This document shows positions 9,376-14,878 of a stretch of 14,878 nt of DNA, in pieces. Location: assembly GCA_000697335.1 (NCBI GenBank), contig JNEM01015044.1, positions 1 to 14,878 of the forward strand, read 5' to 3'. The translations under genes were made by a program, and so were the position numbers. Position 1 is the first letter of the stretch, and every line of letters starts with the position of its first letter. Source of the stretch: Conidiobolus incongruus B7586. Taxonomy: Eukaryota; Entomophthoromycota; Entomophthoromycetes; Entomophthorales; Conidiobolaceae. The notes under the pieces were generated by a model. That model did no database searches. It saw only the letters and a list, made by a program, of their open reading frames with translations, and had not been told where the DNA came from.

Positions 9376-10404
9376 TACTTATTAACCTTTGAATTGATTT
9401 TTTCAAAGTAATTGTAATTTGAAATATATAAATAAATTATATACAAAAAATGTAAAATTTTTAAAATTGAAAATAAAATAATAATATTAATAATGTTTAC
9501 TTTTGATAAACTCATTTTAAATATCAATAATGATATTATATACTAACTAAAAAATTGGTATTAATGTACTATTTGATTATTATCGTTTAAAAGCTTAAAT
9601 ATAAAAATTCATGTTGTATACTTTTTTATTTGTTTAAATATTGGCTAAGGTTACGGATGAAATAGAACTACCAAGCTTCAAAAATATGTATTTTATTTCA
9701 AATATTTTGAAAATGACTTATTTCATAATTTAATTATTTGATAGTTGGAATTGGAAATAATATTAAAATGTTATATTTTGTTTTGAATTCAAATATACAA
9801 TGATTTTTTTTATATTTTCAACCATTGTATTGGATTAAAACTTAAGTAAACCAACATATTTGCCAACTTTATATAGTATTTATATTGTGTCTCTAAATAA
9901 TTAATCATTATTTCATTGTTATCAAAATTAGATGGTATAAATTTGAATTATTTCTTGTCTATATTCAAGTTTATTAATTATATATAAAATAATAAAATTA
10001 TAACCAAGCTTAATATGATCAATTAATCTTTAACTTTCATTTTTCATTAATGATTCAACATTAAATAAAAATTTTTGTGATTCATAGTTACCACACTGGA
10101 ACTTAATATATTCTTATTCACTTTTTTATTAATATGAACTAATTCTATACAAATACACCGAATAGAATCAATTTTTGCCTTATGAACTAAAATATTTATT
10201 CAATAATATCAACTGTGACCTCTTTTTTTAAAATAATTTAATATCTGAATATATACATTAATATAACAAAATTTAAGTAGAATTAAATCAATTAATCTAT
10301 AGTTATTGAGATTACCGTTTCAAAAGTGTTTAAAAATTTTTAACATATCATGAAGAATGTTTTATCAGGTATTTTATAATTTGAATAATCAAGTTCTTAT
10401 TTAA
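9376..10404. other. AT-rich spacer between mariner pair and gene B
   Basis: About 1 kb with no gene that I can recognise. A 62-codon open frame reading leftward from 9527 crosses the end of mariner copy 2 and resembles nothing. I take it as chance. The rest is low-complexity A/T with no transposon ends. Confidence 0.6.
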
Positions 10405-10410
10405 TTTATT
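10405..10410 (-). terminator. Polyadenylation signal of P450 gene B
   Basis: AATAAA on the minus strand lies 25-30 bases after the TGA stop of gene B, a typical distance for a polyadenylation signal. Confidence is limited because the region is A/T-rich. Confidence 0.4.
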
Positions 10411-10434
10411 AAACAAATAAAATTGTTAATTTGA

Positions 10435-12073
10435 TCAATAATTCCTAGGAGAAAAATCCACAATTAGTTTTTTCTCCTTAGAATGCACGATAAAATTCTC
10501 GTGGGGTGTCATTTTAGTGTCTGGAGATATGCTCCACTCGAATCTTCGGATCAGGTTGGCAATGGTCACATACATTTCAAGGAATGCGAGTTCGCGTCCA
10601 GCACAATGACGTACGCCCCCGCCGAATAGTAAAAGTCGACTTATTAGTAGCTTTTCTTGGCCTTTCGCTTTTGCTTCGATCCACCGCTCAGGGATGAACT
10701 CATCGGGGCGATCCCATAATGCTTCACTTCGTTGGTAGGCATAGGGTTGACCAGCGATAGCAGTCTAAAATAAGATGTAAGTAGATGGAATTAAAAAATT
10801 ATAAAACTGACTTACTCCTGGAGGAATATAATAACCACCCAAAGTAATGCCATTTTCAGGAGAAGTTCTAGTTGGGAAAGCTGCACCAGATGGCATAAAT
10901 CTTAAATTTTCATAAATCACCGCAGTTAACCAGGGAAGATGCTTGCAATCCTCATAACTTATCTCCTTGTCCTTGTCTGGGAATGCTGTAACGATTTCAT
11001 CAACTAATGTATCGTAATAGTGACGATATTTCAACAAATGGTACATGAGCCAGTTCATTGCCATTCCGGTTGTATCAATGCCTGCAAAGAGTAAAATACA
11101 CCCTTCTTCAACAATTTCAGTCTCATTGAATCTCTTTTTAGTTTCTTTATCCTCAGCATCAAACATCTGTTGGAGAATATCCTGCTTTCGAATACCTCTC
11201 TTTCGCTCCTCAATACTATTGCGAATAGTATTAACCATCAATGGATGGAAATGAGACTTAAATCTCCTGAAGAATGGAATAAACATTTTAACCACCCACG
11301 ATTTGCAAATATCTTCAGTTAATTTACTAACTTCAAACTGGTCATCCTCCAAAGAATCGAGACATTTCCCCAGTACTAAGTGTGAGATCACGTCGAGTGT
11401 GGATCTTAGCATCATGGAGTAGAGATCCACTCTATTTATACCCTTATGCCATTTCGATTCAATGTTCCTAACCATTGACTTCCAGCCAAATTCGGCGATT
11501 TCACCCTCCATCTTTTTCAAACTTTGAACACTGAATATTGGCGCTATCAATCGTTTCTAAAAACCTATTAATCACACAATATCAACCTTATTTAAAAATA
11601 GATTTACTCTGACGGCATGGTAGCTAGCATTCCTAAACCAATCATTAATTACAAATTCCAGGAAAAAAATGAAAGACTTACGTAGTACTAAAAATATTTG
11701 GAACCATAGCGCAAAATGCTTCAAATCTCGAATCTTTTTGAATTCTGTGATTATTATAAATTTTTTTCACATTCTCTTCATCAATGACTGAGATGATACC
11801 CATACCTAAGGAGTGTTAAATGATTGTATACAGTATTTAGAGGGACTTACCAACGTGACAAATGGGTCCATACTGTCTATGAATGCGACGAATATGTTCA
11901 CCAGGATCTCCCGATATTTGACATACCATATGATTGATGGTAGCTACCAACAAGTCGGGAGGGCCTGGAATATGACGTAAAGGACCCAAATGCCTAGGGT
12001 AAAAGAAGTATTTGTAATATAGATACCCCAATACAATGAGGATAATCACTTTCCAATCGATTAATTGTGTCAT
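10435..12073 (-). CDS. Cytochrome P450 monooxygenase (gene B), five exons
   Basis: Minus-strand exons 12073-11851, 11805-11682, 11632-11608, 11556-10816 and 10764-10435 encode 480 residues. GT-AG introns are 45, 49, 51 and 51 bp. The ATG at 12073 is chosen because an in-frame TGA lies at 12095-12097 and no other in-frame ATG lies between. Residues 8-25 form a membrane anchor, then the GPLRHIPGPP hinge. The 25-nt third exon encodes the C-helix with Y120-x-x-x-R124. The I-helix has AGIDTT (282-287), the K-helix E340-N-L-R343, then PERW, and the heme loop FGGGVRHCAG with ligand C425. Every diagnostic P450 motif is intact, so it should be a working ER-bound monooxygenase using P450 reductase. The substrate is unknown. 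Intron positions and phases match gene A exactly, and exon 4 is 741 nt in both, although the proteins are well diverged. Exon 5 is markedly more GC-rich (over 50% in places) than the other exons. Confidence 0.93.
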
Positions 12074-12101
12074 TTCGATTTGTTTAGTCAATATTCATAG
12101 G

Positions 12102-12109
12102 TATTTATA
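12102..12109 (-). promoter_or_regulatory. TATA box of P450 gene B
   Basis: TATAAATA on the minus strand begins 36 bases before the ATG of gene B. If transcription starts about 30 bases downstream, the 5' leader would be only a few bases. If it starts further upstream, the leader would include a four-codon reading frame, ATG at 12098 to TAA at 12084. Position favours a real core promoter, but chance cannot be excluded. Confidence 0.45.
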
Positions 12110-12110
12110 C

Positions 12111-13616
12111 TCTTTTCAATTTGTTTAAATACAAATTCAAGTATGATTTAATGACGTTAATTCTAAATTTAGGTTAGTTCAAGAATAATATTTAAGTTAT
12201 TAAAATTTTTGGTATTTACCAGCTTTAGAGGGATGTATTTGATATTTTTAAATTTGAAAGTGATTATTCAAATTGTAGAATTAATTAGTTTTAACTAAGT
12301 TTATATCATAATGAATATATCCAAATTTTATTAATTTTTATTATTTTTATCATAAATAACTTGGAGTATATATATCAACTGTAATTGGTTAGAATTAAAT
12401 TGAAAATTTCATTTATTTAATTTATTGAATTACAATTTATATTTAATATTAATTGATAAAAATCTGAAAAATTATTCATTATAATTTTAAGATGTTTTCG
12501 TTATATTAGTAAATGTGAATACAAATATATATTGACATTAGTTTTTTCCTCAGTTAATATATTAAAATAATTACCAGCATATTTTCTGTAAACAATGTGC
12601 AACCTTTAGGAAATTATTCAAAAACAATTAATTTCAATCTGACCATTCCTGTCAATTCCTCCGAATCATAAACCCTGAAAACATATTACATGCTAGTTTA
12701 AAAATGTTGTTAAATTAGAAGGAGTACTTCTCAATATATTCAGGAGCTTTTGTTTTATTTTTCAAATTGATGTTTAAGTGAATCATTTTTTATTACACTG
12801 GTATAAATTAAAAATTGTTTGAATTTGATTATGTTTTGTTTGGGAAGTACAAAGATTCTAGAGGGAAAATATGAATTTCAAATACCTTTCAAGGTAAATA
12901 AACTATTAATATTAATAATTAGGTTCTTATTTTGAAATTTTAATTATATTGAGCATATTTACGAATAACAATAGTTTAAATTATTATAAAATATTTTAAA
13001 TGGGTGGAAATAGTATAGATTTAATATCTAGAAAGAAATCAAAATGAATGATATATTTACTAATTTTGATAGGATTTGCCATTAATTTTTAATTCAGTGA
13101 TTTTATGAAAAAATTGATTTATTACTATATAAATATATTAATATTTTATAGATATATATTAATCGTTTCGCTGATAAGTTTTTCAAGGATTTTTGACCAA
13201 CATTTATCAATAAATATTGATTTAAATTTTATTTTATCATTTATTTTAAATAACGTCGTTAAAAATACACTTTGAAAGGTACTAAAATCACATTAAATTA
13301 TTAATAACAATGTTAAATTAACAGAAATATAAATTAATTTCCAATATCATCATTAAGATAGCAAGTTGATATATTGAAACTGGGTCAATTATTAAATTAT
13401 TCTTGTATTAATTTAATTGAGAAAATAACATAATATTTTCCAAGATAATAGAGGTCAAGGAATTAATTATAATACAAAATAAACATCTTTTATTGAATAA
13501 ACAAACTTGAAAATAATATAAATGAATACAACAAACAGAAGCATCAAAATTAAATAAAAACACATATTATCACATAGATATTGAAATATAGAATTTATAA
13601 AATTCACTTCCTGTAA
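12111..13616. other. AT-rich intergenic stretch between gene B and the tRNA
   Basis: About 1.5 kb with no supported gene. One short patch of higher complexity at 12614-12674 (minus strand) reads YDSEELTGMVRLKL after a TTTTCAG acceptor-like sequence and stops at once. It is listed as a weak finding only. No transposon ends or RNA genes are seen. Confidence 0.55.
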
Positions 13617-13688
13617 GGCTCAATGGTCTAGTCGTACGATTCTCCGTTCGGGTCGGAGAGGTCCCGGGTTCAATTCCCGGTTGAGCCC
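13617..13688 (+). tRNA. tRNA-Pro, anticodon CGG
   Basis: A complete 72-base cloverleaf. The 7-bp acceptor stem GGCTCAA/TTGAGCC is perfect (13617-13623 with 13681-13687), with discriminator C at 13688. The anticodon stem CTCCG/CGGAG (13642-13646 with 13654-13658) encloses loop TTCGGGT, so the anticodon is CGG at 13649-13651 and reads CCG (proline). The T stem CCGGG/CCCGG (13664-13668 with 13676-13680) encloses TTCAATT. There is no intron. The internal A box TGGTCTAGTCG (13624-13634) fits the consensus, and the B box GGTTCAATTCC (13667-13677) differs from it by one base. The gene is a GC-rich island in very AT-rich DNA, which supports selection on it. CCA is not encoded, as usual in eukaryotes. 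Confidence 0.96.
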
Positions 13689-13690
13689 TA

Positions 13691-13695
13691 TTTTT
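13691..13695 (+). terminator. RNA polymerase III terminator of tRNA-Pro
   Basis: A run of five T begins two bases after the discriminator base of the tRNA gene, the standard Pol III stop signal. Confidence 0.75.
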
Positions 13696-14469
13696 CTCCC
13701 ATCAATATCAACTTCTCAGATCTATTACTTGCAATCAATTAATATTACATCAATTTATTCTTAATATATCCGATATTATTTGGAAATATGATTTAAATTT
13801 CAATTATATTATTACTATTTTAATTACCTCCGAATCAAAGAAATGAGAAATTTTAAACTTTTATTGTTTGAACATATTATTAATTTCAAATATATATAAT
13901 TTTTTCTCATTAATTTTTAAATTTTAAAAATTTATTGTTTAAGTTTGTTTAAATTAAATAGTTATTATCAGAAGTTTTTTATTTAATTATTAATAAAATT
14001 TAGCCAAAAGCTTGTCAAATATAAAATTATATATAGTTAAATAATCTGATATATTAGAAGAAATATAATAGACTTAAATGGGTCAAATGCAAAATCATAT
14101 GTGATTGAGAGAACTTTTGTAAGTAAATTAGATTGAACTATTAAATGATATAATAATTAAGATATTAAATCAAAAAAAATTATAAAACTATATATAATAT
14201 ATGGTGTTGGTTTTAAACTGACTATTTTGTTAAATAAAATAATATATCATTTAAAACCACAAATCTTAAAACTTTAAATATTTATAAATATAGTGGTGGA
14301 ACTATATAACTATTAGTTATCAATATTTAAATAATATTTTATTAAACTTAACCTTTGTTATATTGGCTCGTATGTTGATCTTTATAGTAAAAGACTTATT
14401 AAATAATTAAATCCCTTAAATAATTAGTATAATGATTAAATTGATTTATTTTAAAGAGTTTATATTATA
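13696..14469. other. AT-rich spacer between the tRNA and mariner copy 3
   Basis: About 770 bases without a gene. A perfect 10-bp inverted repeat, TGGTTTTAAA/TTTAAAACCA, lies at 14208-14217 and 14250-14259. I cannot tie it to any element, and with so few G/C bases it may be chance. Confidence 0.55.
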
Positions 14470-14479
14470 TATTAGTATG

Positions 14480-14544
14480 GAAATTAAGAAATGGCAAATT
14501 TTTTAATTTCTGATCTTTCAAACATATTATACATTTTGAAAGAT
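14480..14544 (+). repeat. Two nested hairpin motifs at the 5' end of mariner copy 3
   Basis: GAAATTAA (14480-14487) pairs with TTAATTTC (14503-14510) inside the terminal repeat. Next to it ATCTTTCAAA (14513-14522) pairs with TTTGAAAGAT (14535-14544). The second palindrome is kept in copy 2 (9300-9310 with 9323-9333) and, in altered form TTTCAAAC/GTTTGAAA, in copy 1 (7980-7987 with 7997-8004). Conservation across subfamilies suggests transposase-binding or regulatory sites; that role is inference. Confidence 0.6.
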
Positions 14545-14662
14545 TATATATATATAAAATATATAGGAAAATAAATATTTTCAAACTATATATATATATT
14601 CAATTTTAATTATTTTTTTTATTAAAATATTTTGATTTTAAAATTTACACTTAAATTTAATC

Positions 14663-14878
14663 ATGCTTAAACCAGATTGTGATTATCAAAAGGCTTTTAT
14701 TTTTGTATCTTTAAAACTTAACCATAAACCCTCTAAAATCATCCAAAACTTGCAAACAGCTTATGGAGATGGTGCTTTATCTAAAACTACCATATATTGC
14801 TGGATTTGTGATTTTAAAGCTAGAAGGGACACTATTCAAAATTTACCAAAATCTGGAAGACTAATTTCTACTGTTACT
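14663..14878 (+). CDS. Mariner transposase, N-terminal 72 codons, open at window edge
   Basis: The frame opens at ATG 14663 and has no stop through the last base, giving exactly 72 codons. It shows the mariner DNA-binding region: a first helix-turn-helix (KPSKIIQNLQTAYGDGALSK, residues about 23-42) and a second, TTIYCWICDFK..R, followed by LPKSGRL, the counterpart of the SGRP motif that ends the HTH_48 region of mariners. The start matches the ATG of copies 1 and 2 and lies 191 bases inside the element end. Codon 28 is CAA here but TAA in both other copies, so this copy is less decayed. By family knowledge the transposase cuts the element out at its inverted repeats and inserts it at TA. Whether the catalytic domain is intact cannot be seen. 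Confidence 0.8.
   Translation, partial: MLKPDCDYQKAFIFVSLKLNHKPSKIIQNLQTAYGDGALSKTTIYCWICDFKARRDTIQNLPKSGRLISTVT

Larger units (their letters stand above)
14472..14878 (+). mobile_element. Mariner element copy 3, 5' part, cut by window end
   Basis: The element starts TTAGTATGG directly after a TA at 14470-14471. Its first 190 bases closely match the corresponding end and leader of copy 2 in reverse complement, including the AAATGGCAAA terminal core, the subterminal hairpin and a TA tract. It runs in the plus direction and the 3' part lies outside the window. It is less A/T-shifted than copy 2 and is the best preserved of the three copies as far as it can be read. Confidence 0.85.

Noticed and set aside
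9339-9527. Minus-strand open frame of 62 codons rich in Ile, Asn and Lys
   Set aside because: It straddles the boundary between mariner copy 2 and host DNA. Its composition is what translated A/T-rich DNA gives by chance.
11045-11254. Plus-strand open frame of 69 codons
   Set aside because: It is antisense to exon 4 of P450 gene B, which encodes the I-helix on the minus strand.

Overview
The window is eukaryotic DNA from a very AT-rich genome: intergenic stretches look about 15-20% GC by eye, exons about 40-50%. Its genes are microsomal-type cytochrome P450s split by GT-AG introns of only 45-58 bp. Its transposons are mariner elements, and it has one intronless tRNA gene with a Pol III T-tract. 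Tiny introns, P450 duplication and extreme AT content fit a fungus, most likely an early-diverging AT-rich lineage such as Entomophthoromycotina or Glomeromycotina. That placement is inference; no marker gene in the window settles it.

Layout. 1-813: AT-rich DNA without a recognisable gene. 814-1896 (+): a decayed P450 gene that still shows the remnant of one intron. 1897-4395: about 2.5 kb without a gene. 4396-6123 (+): P450 gene A, five exons, 503 residues, looks intact. 6745-8048 and 8051-9373: two same-orientation mariner elements that abut with a single TA between them, both dead. 10435-12073 (-): P450 gene B, five exons, 480 residues, looks intact and convergent with gene A. 13617-13688 (+): tRNA-Pro(CGG). 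14472 to the window end (+): the 5' part of a third mariner copy whose transposase frame is still open where the window stops.

The three P450 loci are a small dispersed cluster made by duplication. Genes A and B share all four intron positions and phases, an exon 4 of exactly 741 nt in each, and a 25-nt microexon that encodes the heme-propionate-binding C-helix. The pseudogene is closer to A than to B. Each intact P450 would be an ER-anchored monooxygenase that needs NADPH-P450 reductase; substrates cannot be read from sequence.

The mariner copies carry a strongly directional C-to-T / G-to-A decay. Copy 1 keeps a full 345-codon frame with no net indel, yet has ten internal stop codons, several where mariner transposases have Trp. 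This resembles RIP-type mutation or strong AT-biased drift. I see no sign of an undescribed multi-gene system. The points most worth a second look are the microexon, the abutting mariners with their decay pattern, and the possibly intact third copy.
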